From Minisyncoccota bacterium (GTDB lineage: Bacteria > Patescibacteriota > Minisyncoccia > UBA6257 > JAKLIH01), in contig JAQVPP010000014.1 in NCBI GenBank assembly GCA_028702045.1, positions 1 to 14,847 on the forward strand: a stretch of 14,847 nucleotides of DNA, written 5' to 3'. The first letter of the stretch is position 1. Each line of letters starts with the position of its first letter. Below the pieces are notes generated by a model. That model ran no database searches. It was not told the DNA's origin and saw nothing but the letters and a program-made list of their open reading frames with translations. Below are positions 8,294-14,847 of this stretch, in pieces. A program made the position numbers and the translations under genes.

Positions 8294-8315
8294 AAAGAAT
8301 CTAAAAAGATCCTTT
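8294..8315 (-). terminator. Terminator of the tRNA-rpmG operon
   Basis: Minus strand AAAGGATCT pairs with AGATTCTTT around a TTTT loop, followed by TTTTTG. It lies 7 bases after the tRNA-Trp and directly before the thyX -35. Confidence 0.75.
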
Positions 8316-8322
8316 AATTATG

Positions 8323-8394
8323 CAGGGGCACAAGGACTCGAACCCTGATGAACGGTTTTGGAGACCGTCATTCTACCAATTGAATTATGCCCCT
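8323..8394 (-). tRNA. tRNA-Trp (anticodon CCA) with U11-A24
   Basis: Full cloverleaf: acceptor AGGGGCA/TGCCCCT with discriminator G, D-stem ATTC/GAAT, anticodon stem ACGGT/ACCGT with loop CTCCAAA (CCA), and T-arm AGGGT-TCGAGTC-CTTGT (one mismatch-like pair). CCA is not encoded. Anticodon CCA normally reads only UGG, yet this genome uses UGA as Trp. Position 24 is A, pairing with U11; in E. coli tRNA-Trp a G24A change (the Hirsh suppressor) is what lets anticodon CCA read UGA. A separate tRNA-Trp(UCA) may also exist outside the window. Last gene of the stable-RNA operon, 22 bases after rpmG. Confidence 0.95.
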
Positions 8395-8416
8395 AAAACG
8401 AGCACATGCCCCAACT

Positions 8417-8575
8417 CTATTTTTTCATTTCTTTATGTACTGTATGTTTTCTACATGTAGAACAAAGTTTTTTTAAAGATAATTTTGCTTTAACTTTTTT
8501 CTTGTTCCTATGTGTATAATAGTTTATATTTTTACACTCAGTACATTGCAATTTTGCTAATACTTCTTTTTTCAT
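8417..8575 (-). CDS. rpmG: Ribosomal protein bL33 (52 aa)
   Basis: Small zinc-ribbon protein of the large ribosomal subunit near the E site. The sequence has the bL33 pattern: LAKLQCTECKNINYYTHRNK, then KLSLKKLCSTCRKHTVHKE. The paired CxxC motifs (Cys11/Cys14 and Cys38/Cys41) mark the zinc-binding form. Stop TAG. It lies between tRNA-Thr(GGU) and tRNA-Trp; rpmG next to tRNA-Trp is a widespread arrangement, usually followed by secE-nusG, which are not here. There is no Shine-Dalgarno before the ATG (AAATATCATG). The gene is short and crosses tRNA-rich DNA, so automatic callers could miss it. Confidence 0.93.
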   Translation of the reverse strand: MKKEVLAKLQCTECKNINYYTHRNKKKVKAKLSLKKLCSTCRKHTVHKEMKK

Positions 8576-8601
8576 GATATTTTATTATTTAATATATTCA
8601 G

Positions 8602-8673
<72 letters not shown>

Positions 8674-8686
8674 TAGTCAGCAAAGC

Positions 8687-8772
8687 TGGTGGTCAGGGTA
8701 GGATTTGCACCTACGTAGCCCGAAGGCGTCAGATTTACAGTCTGATGCGATTGACTGCTCCGCCACCTGACC
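8687..8772 (-). tRNA. tRNA-Tyr (anticodon GUA)
   Basis: A type II tRNA with a long variable arm (CGCCTTCGGGCTACG). Acceptor GGTCAGG/CCTGACC, discriminator A, anticodon stem TCAGA/TCTGA with loop CTGTAAA (GTA), T-loop TGCAAAT. It is the only tRNA here whose CCA end is encoded (8687-8689). Confidence 0.95.
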
Positions 8773-8782
8773 AAATACAATG

Positions 8783-8855
8783 AGCCAAGGAAAGGACTCG
8801 AACCTTCGACCTACGGTTTACAAAACCGTTGCTCTACCAACTGAGCTACCCTGGC
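8783..8855 (-). tRNA. tRNA-Thr (anticodon UGU)
   Basis: Acceptor GCCAGGG/CCTTGGC (one G-T pair), discriminator T, D-stem GCTC/GAGC, anticodon stem ACGGT/ACCGT with loop TTTGTAA (TGT). CCA is not encoded. First tRNA of the operon, about 6 bases past the predicted transcription start. Confidence 0.95.
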
Positions 8856-8867
8856 ATCATCCTATAT

Positions 8868-8896
8868 ATACTACCAATTTTTTATAAAAAAATCAA
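8868..8896 (-). promoter_or_regulatory. Promoter of the tRNA-rpmG operon
   Basis: Minus strand TTGATT (8896-8891), a 17-base spacer ending TTGG, and TAGTAT (8873-8868). It starts 4 bases after the uvrA stop codon and is among the cleanest promoters in the window. Confidence 0.7.
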
Positions 8897-8899
8897 GAC

Positions 8900-11698
8900 T
8901 TATAAAAATTTAGCAGTAAAACTTTTACCAACTTTCTTAATACCATCCACTTCTCCTTGATATAGTACAATACCTCCCTTATCTCCACCATAAGGACCCA
9001 TATCAATAATATAGTCAGAATTCTTAATAACATCTAAGTCATGCTCTATTACAACCACAGTATTGCCCTTTTCCACTAATAAATTGAGTATCTTCAACAA
9101 CTTATTCACATCATCAGGATGTAGTCCTGTAGTAGGCTCATCTAAGATATATAGCGTCTTGCCAGTATCTCTCTTTGACAACTCTTTAGCTAACTTAATA
9201 CGCTGTGCCTCTCCTCCTGATAAGGTAGTAGATTTTTGACCTAATTTAATATATCCCAAACCAACATCCTTAAGCAAACTTAATTTATTAAACAAAGCAG
9301 GTATATCTTTAAAAAAGTTAACTGCATCATATACAGACATATCTAAAATATCTGCAATATTCTTATCCTTATACTCTACTTCTAAAGTCTCTTTATTGAA
9401 CTTTTGTCCATTACACTCTGGACAAGTAATATATACATCAGGTAAAAAATGCATCTCAATTTTCTTATCACCTTCTCCATTACATACCTCACACCTTCCT
9501 CCTTTAACAGAAAAACTAAACCTGCCAGGCTTATACCCTCTTATCTTGCTCAATTCTGTTTCAGAAAACAAATATCTAACCTTATCAAAGGCTCCAATAT
9601 ATGTAGCAGGATTTGATCTAGATGTCCTACCTATAGCACTCTGATCAATTAATATCATCTTATCAATATTCTCAAGTCCTATTATAGACTTATACTCATT
9701 GTTATGTACTTCAGAATTTTTAAAATATTTTTTTATAGCTTTCTGCAACACTTCCATAACAAAAGTAGATTTACCTGACCCACTAACTCCAGTAACAACA
9801 TTTAGTTTACCTAAAGGAATTTTAAAATCTTGATTGCTAATATTAAATTTACTTACTCCTTTTACTTCAATAAATTGATCATTGTCAACTCTTTTTTTAT
9901 CCTGCAATAAACTTTTTTTACTCATAGACAAATACTCTCCTGTCAAAGTTTTAGATTTTAACAATTCTTTATATGTCCCAGTAAAAACTACCTTACCACC
10001 AAACTTACCAGCCCCAGGACCAATCTCTATAATATGATCAGCAAATTGAATTGTCTGTTTGTCATGTTCTACAATAATAATAGTATTTCCTAAATCTTTC
10101 AACTTTTTCAAATTATCTAAAAGCCTATCCTGATCAACAGGATGTAGTCCAATAGATGGCTCATCTAAAACATAAATTACTCCACTAAGACCAGAACCTA
10201 TTTGAGTAGCCAAACGTATACGCTGTGCCTCTCCTCCTGATAAAGTAGTAGATTCTCTAGATAAAGTTAAATATCCTAAACTAACATCAATTAAAAAACT
10301 TAATCTCAAAATAATTTCCTTTATCAACTCTTTAGCAATCTTTTTCTCACTTTCAGATAATTTTTTAACTAAATCTTTAAAAAATAATAGTGCATTTTCT
10401 AAACTCAAATCAAGTACATCTGCAATATTCTTTTTATCAATCAAAATAGATAACACCTCGTCACGATAACGCTTGCCCAAACACTTAGGACACTGCATTC
10501 TTATCATATATTTCTCAATTTCCTTTTTAACATATTCAGAATTTGTATCTTTCAATCTTCTTTCCAAATTAGGTACTACTCCTTCAAAATCATCATCACC
10601 AAATAAAATCAAATCAATATATTTTATATCCAGATTCTTAACAGCAACATCCATAGAAAAACCATATTTATCAGCCATATTAGATAACTTATACATATAG
10701 TATCCTGGATTTGCAGGCTTATAACTCAAAGTAACCCATGGGGCAACAGCTCCCTCATTTAAAGTTAATTCACTTTTCAAAACAAGATCAGGATCTATTT
10801 TAGTCAACGAACCAATACCTGTACATAATGGACATGCTCCATGAGGATTATTAAATGAAAAAAGTCTTGGCTCTATTTTAGGCATACTTACCCCACACTT
10901 AAGACAAGCAAAGTGCTCACTAAACAACAAATCACCTTTTTCATTTAATGTATATTTTTTAAAATCAATATTTCCTTTTAAAATTTGTAAATATAAAACA
11001 CCCTTGCCAATTTTTAAAGCAAGTTCTACAGATTCAGCAATTCTATCTTTATCTAGATTCTTATCAATCTCTAAATGATCAATAACAACCTCAATGTTAT
11101 GTTTTTTATTTTTATCTAAATCATTTTCCAAAGCTTCTTCAGTTCTCACAATTTCTCCATCTATTCTTATCCTTGGATACCCTATCCTATACACCTCATG
11201 AATAACACTCTTATGTTCTCCTTTCTTATCATTAATCAATGGAGCCAATAATAAAAACTCTGTTTTTAATGGAAGTTTTTGTATTTGAGAAATAATCTGT
11301 GAAGCACTTTGTTTTTCAATCAAATCTCCACACTTAGGACAATATACTCTACCTATCCTAGCATACAATACTCTTAAGTAATCATGTATTTCAGTAATGG
11401 TACCTACTGTAGATCTAGGATTTTTCATTAAAGTTTTTTGAGAAATAGATATAGCTGGAGATAAGTTTTCAATTTTTTCCACACTAGGCTTATCTCTCAC
11501 CCCTAAAAATTGTCTTGCATAGGAAGATAGTGACTCTACATACCTTCTTTCTGCTTCTGCATAAATAGTATCAAAAGCAAGAGAAGATTTACCAGAACCA
11601 CTTACTCCACAAATTACTGTTATTTTATTCTTAGGAATACTAACATCTATATTTTTCAAATTATGTACCCTAACTCCTTTTAAAATAATATTTTCCAT
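8900..11698 (-). CDS. uvrA: Excinuclease ABC subunit A
   Basis: Damage-recognition ATPase of nucleotide excision repair; it loads UvrB on lesions. 932 residues, the usual length. ATPase I has Walker A GVSGSGKSS (31-39), with the first zinc site starting VYCPKC (Cys120/123), then FACLKCG...ACPLCTGIG, signature LSGGEAQRIRLA and Walker B VIYVLDEPSIGLH. ATPase II repeats this: VTGVSGSGKSTF, the GGRCEVCNGEG...ITCPECNGQKF zinc finger, LSGGEAQRIKLAKEL and LYILDEPTTGLHPDD. Its one Trp (APWVTLS) is TGG and no TGA is present. The predicted leader is only about 14 bases and lacks a Shine-Dalgarno. It forms its own unit between the xseB terminator and the tRNA operon promoter. uvrB and uvrC are not in the window. 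Confidence 0.98.
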   Translation of the reverse strand: MENIILKGVRVHNLKNIDVSIPKNKITVICGVSGSGKSSLAFDTIYAEAERRYVESLSSYARQFLGVRDKPSVEKIENLSPAISISQKTLMKNPRSTVGTITEIHDYLRVLYARIGRVYCPKCGDLIEKQSASQIISQIQKLPLKTEFLLLAPLINDKKGEHKSVIHEVYRIGYPRIRIDGEIVRTEEALENDLDKNKKHNIEVVIDHLEIDKNLDKDRIAESVELALKIGKGVLYLQILKGNIDFKKYTLNEKGDLLFSEHFACLKCGVSMPKIEPRLFSFNNPHGACPLCTGIGSLTKIDPDLVLKSELTLNEGAVAPWVTLSYKPANPGYYMYKLSNMADKYGFSMDVAVKNLDIKYIDLILFGDDDFEGVVPNLERRLKDTNSEYVKKEIEKYMIRMQCPKCLGKRYRDEVLSILIDKKNIADVLDLSLENALLFFKDLVKKLSESEKKIAKELIKEIILRLSFLIDVSLGYLTLSRESTTLSGGEAQRIRLATQIGSGLSGVIYVLDEPSIGLHPVDQDRLLDNLKKLKDLGNTIIIVEHDKQTIQFADHIIEIGPGAGKFGGKVVFTGTYKELLKSKTLTGEYLSMSKKSLLQDKKRVDNDQFIEVKGVSKFNISNQDFKIPLGKLNVVTGVSGSGKSTFVMEVLQKAIKKYFKNSEVHNNEYKSIIGLENIDKMILIDQSAIGRTSRSNPATYIGAFDKVRYLFSETELSKIRGYKPGRFSFSVKGGRCEVCNGEGDKKIEMHFLPDVYITCPECNGQKFNKETLEVEYKDKNIADILDMSVYDAVNFFKDIPALFNKLSLLKDVGLGYIKLGQKSTTLSGGEAQRIKLAKELSKRDTGKTLYILDEPTTGLHPDDVNKLLKILNLLVEKGNTVVVIEHDLDVIKNSDYIIDMGPYGGDKGGIVLYQGEVDGIKKVGKSFTAKFL

Positions 11699-11719
11699 AA
11701 TACAAAATTAAGTCTACAA

Positions 11720-11730
11720 AGTATACCATA
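11720..11730 (-). promoter_or_regulatory. Extended -10 promoter of uvrA
   Basis: Minus strand TATGGTATACT: TGG followed by TATACT at 11725-11720. The -35 at 17 bases is weak (TTTTAA) and lies in the T-run of the xseB terminator. Confidence 0.5.
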
Positions 11731-11753
11731 TATTATAATATATTAAAAGTTAA

Positions 11754-11775
11754 ACCCCATCTTCAATAATGGGGT
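11754..11775 (-). terminator. Terminator after xseB
   Basis: Minus strand ACCCCAT pairs with ATGGGGT around an 8-base loop (TATTGAAG), followed by TTAACTTTTAA. It sits 5 bases past the xseB stop. Confidence 0.8.
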
Positions 11776-11780
11776 CCTTT

Positions 11781-11978
11781 TTACTCGTCTAAATCTTCTT
11801 TTATTTTGATAAACTCATTTTCTGTTTTCTCTAATTCTTTTCTACATCCTTTAATCAACTTAACTCCCTCTTTGAATTTATCTAAACTATCTTGCAAATC
11901 AAAATCTTCTTTATTAAGTTCATTAATAATTTCATCTAGTTTTTTTAAAGAATTTTTCAAATCAATTTTATCTGACAT
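11781..11978 (-). CDS. xseB: Exodeoxyribonuclease VII small subunit (65 aa)
   Basis: Small helical partner of XseA in exonuclease VII, which degrades single-stranded DNA from both ends. The sequence has the XseB pattern of two antiparallel amphipathic helices: LKNSLKKLDEIINELNKEDFDLQDSLDKFKEGVKLIKGCRKEL. It is slightly shorter than E. coli XseB (80). It starts two bases after the rmuC stop (TAA TT ATG) and is the last gene of the operon. The large subunit XseA is not in the window. Confidence 0.9.
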   Translation of the reverse strand: MSDKIDLKNSLKKLDEIINELNKEDFDLQDSLDKFKEGVKLIKGCRKELEKTENEFIKIKEDLDE

Positions 11979-11980
11979 AA

Positions 11981-12964
11981 TTATTCATTTAATTTATTAA
12001 CCTCGTCCCCTTCCTCACTAATACCTAAAACCTTATCTATCTTATTATTAAGTAAATCTACTCTTTTCACAACACTCTCGTATGCTGAACTAGCATTACT
12101 TAAGTGTTTACCTAATTTATCAAAACCCTCCTTAAGTTTAACAGAATCCTCATATATCTTTCTTATCTTATTTAATATTAAATGAGTCTCTTTAGACAAC
12201 TTAGTATCCTTAAACCAGTGCTCAATAACCCTAAGAGTTAAAAACAAAGTATTAGGTGAAGTAATAATAATTTTCTTATTCCAAGCATATTTAAGTATAC
12301 TGCTATCCATATTATTAATCATCTCATAGTATATAGCTTCTGCAGGTACATACATTATAGCATAATCAACAGTATTTTCAGAAGGTAAAATATATTTAAA
12401 TGAAATTTCATCAATCCTCTTCTTAACATCACTTAAAAATAATTTCATAAACTGCTTCCTTTCTCCCTCCTCCTGTGTTTCTAGATATTTTGAAAAATTA
12501 TCTGAAGGAAACTTAGAATCAATAGGTAATATCTTTTTATCAGGTAAATAAAATACTGCATCAACCTTTTCTCCAGAAGAAAACATATATTGAGTTGCAT
12601 ATAGATTATCAGAATAATATTGGCCTAATAAATAATAAAGCTGTGACTCTCCTCATTCTCCACGTAACTTAGGAGTTTTAAATAGATCCTGAAACCTAGA
12701 CAACTCTTTCATTTTTAAATTTGTTTGACGCAAAAACTCCTTAAGCTCTGATGTCTCTTTGGCTACATTATTAATTTGAGAATTAATATCAAGTGTATTT
12801 TTATAACTAGACTTCTCAAGTCCCATCATCATATCTGTCATTCTCCTCTCAGTATTTATATCATCTGGTTTTTTTAACATAAAATACATTTTAAAAACCA
12901 TATAGCATAAAACTAATACAAATAAACCAACAATACCTAATATAATATAAAAAATATAATTCAT
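11981..12964 (-). CDS. rmuC: RmuC-family DNA recombination protein (327 aa)
   Basis: RmuC proteins limit inversions at short repeats and have a nuclease-like fold; the mechanism is poorly known. The gene is whole only with UGA = Trp: codon 104 (12653-12655) is the invariant Trp of LRGEWGESQLYYLL. N-terminus: one membrane helix (residues 4-30, YIFYIILGIVGLFVLVLCYM), then a coiled coil up to about 95, then the RmuC domain with SSGEKVDAVFYLPDKKILPIDSKFPSDNF and YVPAEAIYYEM. It is somewhat shorter than E. coli RmuC (about 475), mainly in the coiled coil. AAGGAG precedes the ATG by 5 bases but also encodes the last Lys-Glu of the upstream protein, so it may be fortuitous. Junction TAA TT ATG. Confidence 0.93.
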
Positions 12965-12966
12965 AA

Positions 12967-13737
12967 TTACTCCTTAATAATATCTAAATACACTAAATAT
13001 ATGTATACCATAATAAACAAAACAAAAACTCAACTAAAAACAATATTGATAATTGACTGGGCTCCAAATAACTCTTCTACGACAAACTGTAATAAAACAA
13101 ATGGTAAAAAATGAAAAATAACATACAAATATTTACCTCTTAAAGACTCACATATTTTTTTAAAACTAGTATTAATTGAAGAATTTTTAACATATATATC
13201 AACAAATACAAAAACACTAACAATAATATACTTAAAAAATAAAAATATACCAATAAGGCTCAATATATTTAAACTATGTAAGCCAAGTTGCTGAAATATA
13301 CTCAACTTTCCAGCCAATACAACAGAATTAAGTGTCCCCAAGCTCTTTCCCGCTAAAAAGGCACAAATTAAAAACATGAAAACCAAAAACAAAACAAATA
13401 AGTTATTCAATATTATAGATAAAAAATCTTTTTTAAACATACTAAAATGAATCTTAAACTCATTCTTTGTATCTTTTAATATATAGTAATTATTAGCATT
13501 AAAGATCATAGAAACTAAAAATATAGCTAATCCAAAAAGAATCAAAATACCAATATTAGGTAAACCTAATCTAATTAGCAGTAATGTAACAGTTCCTAAA
13601 ACAAAAGCACATAAAAGTAAAAAGAATAAATTAATACATAATGATATTCCCTTTTGTTTAAATATATCAAAAACTTGCTTGCTTTTGTTATATATCCCTA
13701 AACCAATCTGCTTAAAATATTGAAAAAATTTATTCAT
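12967..13737 (-). CDS. Polytopic membrane protein of unknown function (256 aa)
   Basis: In-frame TGA at 13030-13032 (IVFS-W-VFVL) is read through as Trp and the frame continues 21 codons to TAA at 12967, adding a last membrane helix; a standard-code call stops 21 residues early. About six hydrophobic segments: residues ~31-56, 63-82, 105-130, 155-180, 206-222 and 232-252. The N-terminal ~28 residues are basic and amphipathic. The long polar loop at about 83-102 contains NEFKIHFSMFKKD. The layout recalls DUF975-like or similar six-helix integral proteins, but I do not recognise a family. It lies between the response regulator (5-base gap) and rmuC (2-base gap) and is surely co-transcribed with them. 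Confidence 0.8.
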
Positions 13738-13742
13738 GATAA

Positions 13743-14123
13743 TTATTTAATATTATAAAATTGCTTACACTTGTTTTGAATATTTAAAACTAAATCATTT
13801 AAAGTTGTTTTTGATTTAGAAATATATCCACTAGCACCTAACTCTTTAAATTTATCAATATCTGACTCTTGGGCCAATATAGAAATAACATATACAGGAA
13901 TAGTTTTGTTCATTTTTTTTAATTCCTGTAAAAACTCAAACCCATTCATCTTTGGTAAAATAATATCAAGTAATATTAAATCAAAAGTTTCTTTTTCAAT
14001 CAAACCTATTGCCTCTTCACCATTCTTTGCCTTAAGTACATCTATATTTAATTCTTTTAATTTAATACCTATTAGGTTAGATAAAAACTCCTCATCTTCA
14101 ATTAGTAATATTTTATTTTGCAT
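13743..14123 (-). CDS. Single-domain response regulator (CheY-like receiver)
   Basis: A 126-residue receiver domain with no output domain. Acidic pocket Asp10-Glu11-Glu12 (LLIEDEE), phosphoacceptor Asp53 (DLILLDIILPKMNGFEFL), Ser81 at the conserved Thr/Ser position (VYVISILAQ) and Lys103 (GYISKSK). All the residues needed for phosphorylation are present. No histidine kinase lies in the window, so its partner is unknown. It may act by protein contact, or as a phosphate shuttle, possibly on the membrane protein encoded next (inference from operon position only). First gene of the operon; promoter at 14148-14176; start context TTAATTATG without a Shine-Dalgarno. Confidence 0.92.
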   Translation of the reverse strand: MQNKILLIEDEEFLSNLIGIKLKELNIDVLKAKNGEEAIGLIEKETFDLILLDIILPKMNGFEFLQELKKMNKTIPVYVISILAQESDIDKFKELGASGYISKSKTTLNDLVLNIQNKCKQFYNIK

Positions 14124-14147
14124 AATTAAAACTTAATATATAACTAA

Positions 14148-14176
14148 AGTATAAGCAAAAAAAACAAAAAAATCAA
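14148..14176 (-). promoter_or_regulatory. Promoter of the response regulator operon
   Basis: Minus strand TTGATT (14176-14171), 17 bases, TATACT (14153-14148). It begins 6 bases past the 16S terminator stem. The leader is about 17-20 bases. Confidence 0.65.
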
Positions 14177-14182
14177 ATAAAA

Positions 14183-14202
14183 AAAGACATATACATGTCT
14201 TT
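14183..14202 (-). terminator. Terminator of the 16S rRNA unit
   Basis: A perfect 8-bp hairpin AAAGACAT/ATGTCTTT with a GTAT loop, followed by TTTTATTTGATT on the minus strand, about 125 bases past the mature 16S end. It separates 16S from the response regulator operon. Confidence 0.75.
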
Positions 14203-14326
14203 AAATATAAATTGTTATCTTATTGGTTACTCTAAGCCTTAAAAAAATCAAAATACTCGCAAATATATATAAAATATATTTGACCGACCTGGAATGAATG
14301 ATGAACTAAATCATCAATATCTTCCT

Positions 14327-14847
14327 AAAAGAAATGTTTCATCTCCACCTTCCGGTAGAGATACCTTGTTACGACTTATCCCCTGTCATTGAGCCTGGCT
14401 TAACTGCTAAAAAACAGCTTCGGCCATTCCCAACTCCCTTGAATTGACGGGCGGTGAGTACATGGATCGGGAACATATTCACCGTAGTGTGGCTGACCTA
14501 CGATTACTAGCGATTCCAACTTCATAAGGTCGAGTTGCAGACCTTAATCTGAACTTAGGAAAGTTTTTTGGGATTAGCTCCGTGTTACCACTTGGCAACC
14601 CTTTGTACTTTCCATTGTAGCATGAGTGTCGCCCAAGACATCAAAGGGCCATGCTGATCTATCGTCGTCCCCACCTTCCTCCTATCCCTCTAACAATTAA
14701 TAATTTAATTATTACAGGGATAGGCGGTCTCTTATGACACATATAACATAAGATAGGGGTTGCGCTCGTTACCCCACTTAAGGGTACAATTCACACCACG
14801 AGCTGACGACGACCATGCAGCACCTGCGACATTGTCCGAAGAGGGCT
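14327..14847 (-). rRNA. 16S ribosomal RNA, 3' part (partial)
   Basis: The last ~520 bases of 16S, cut by the right edge. Recognised on the minus strand by AGGTGCTGCATGG, AACGAGCGCAACCCC, GAGGAAGGTGGGGA, CATGGCCC, GCTACAATGG, CGCTAGTAATCG, GTACTCACCGCCCGTC and AAGTCGTAACAAGGT. Helix 45 is intact (AUCUCUACC-GGAA-GGUGGAGAU, with the GGAA tetraloop). The tail after it is GAAACAUUUCUUUU, where E. coli has GGAUCACCUCCUUA, so the anti-Shine-Dalgarno core is altered. Helix 40 carries an AT-rich expansion. The 3' end at 14327 is placed by counting the canonical 14 tail bases and is not mapped. No tRNA or 23S follows before the terminator. Confidence 0.97.

Noticed and set aside
6300..8330. Attachment-site repeat of the tRNA-Trp 3' end bounding the thyX-ydcF cassette
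   Set aside because: I looked for a copy of the acceptor/T-arm sequence on the far side and saw none; there is also no integrase or transposase.
9396..10700. Plus-strand open frames inside uvrA
   Set aside because: Shadows of a well-conserved gene, without a start signal or family resemblance.
14640..14680. Changes in 16S helix 34 (GTCAAGTCATC to GATAGATCAGC on the minus strand), a region tied to UGA suppression in E. coli
   Set aside because: Part of this pattern is, as far as I recall, common in CPR 16S, and the pairing partner cannot be aligned securely here, so a link to UGA reading is too speculative.

Overview
This window comes from a small-genome, AT-rich bacterium that reads UGA as tryptophan. 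Eight genes carry eleven in-frame TGA codons. The informative ones fall where the family has Trp: PheS HPARDL-W-DTFW and SGSG-W-IEVLG, RmuC RGE-W-GE, GyrB HHLV-W-EV. Every complete gene ends in TAA or TAG. Under the standard code pheS, pheT, rmuC, the HD hydrolase, the thioredoxin and two membrane proteins would look broken or be missed, so coordinates here assume UGA = Trp. The partial 16S rRNA (divergent, unlinked to 23S, anti-Shine-Dalgarno core apparently lost), short proteins and tight gene spacing suggest a Patescibacteria/CPR-type lineage rather than a mollicute; that placement is inference from memory of 16S signatures.

Every gene is on the minus strand, so transcription runs from high to low coordinates. 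From the right: the 3' part of 16S rRNA with its own terminator; an operon of a lone response-regulator receiver, a polytopic membrane protein, rmuC and xseB; uvrA; a stable-RNA operon (tRNA-Thr(UGU), tRNA-Tyr(GUA), tRNA-Thr(GGU), rpmG, tRNA-Trp(CCA)); thyX and ydcF, each with its own promoter and terminator; a stand-alone RelA/SpoT-like HD hydrolase; the operon pheS-pheT-gyrB; and an operon of a thioredoxin, a 53-residue Trp-rich membrane protein and a third protein cut by the window edge. There is no gene-free stretch over 300 bases; the longest gap (14124-14326) holds the 16S terminator and the response-regulator promoter.

Three observations fit one theme, altered translation. UGA is Trp. 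The tRNA-Trp present has anticodon CCA but carries U11-A24, the state of the classical Hirsh UGA suppressor. The 16S tail reads GAAACAUUUCUUUU, without the CCUCC core, and most genes lack a Shine-Dalgarno; many begin in an AATTATG context instead. thyX and ydcF differ: both have strong Shine-Dalgarno sequences and all nine of their Trp codons are TGG. They sit directly after the tRNA-Trp and may be acquired DNA. ThyX is itself unusual, with two ThyX-like halves that split the signature motif between them.

Promoters follow a recognisable scheme, TTGAWW-17-TAnnAT with a TGG or TGA extended -10, and most units end in a clear hairpin plus T-run.
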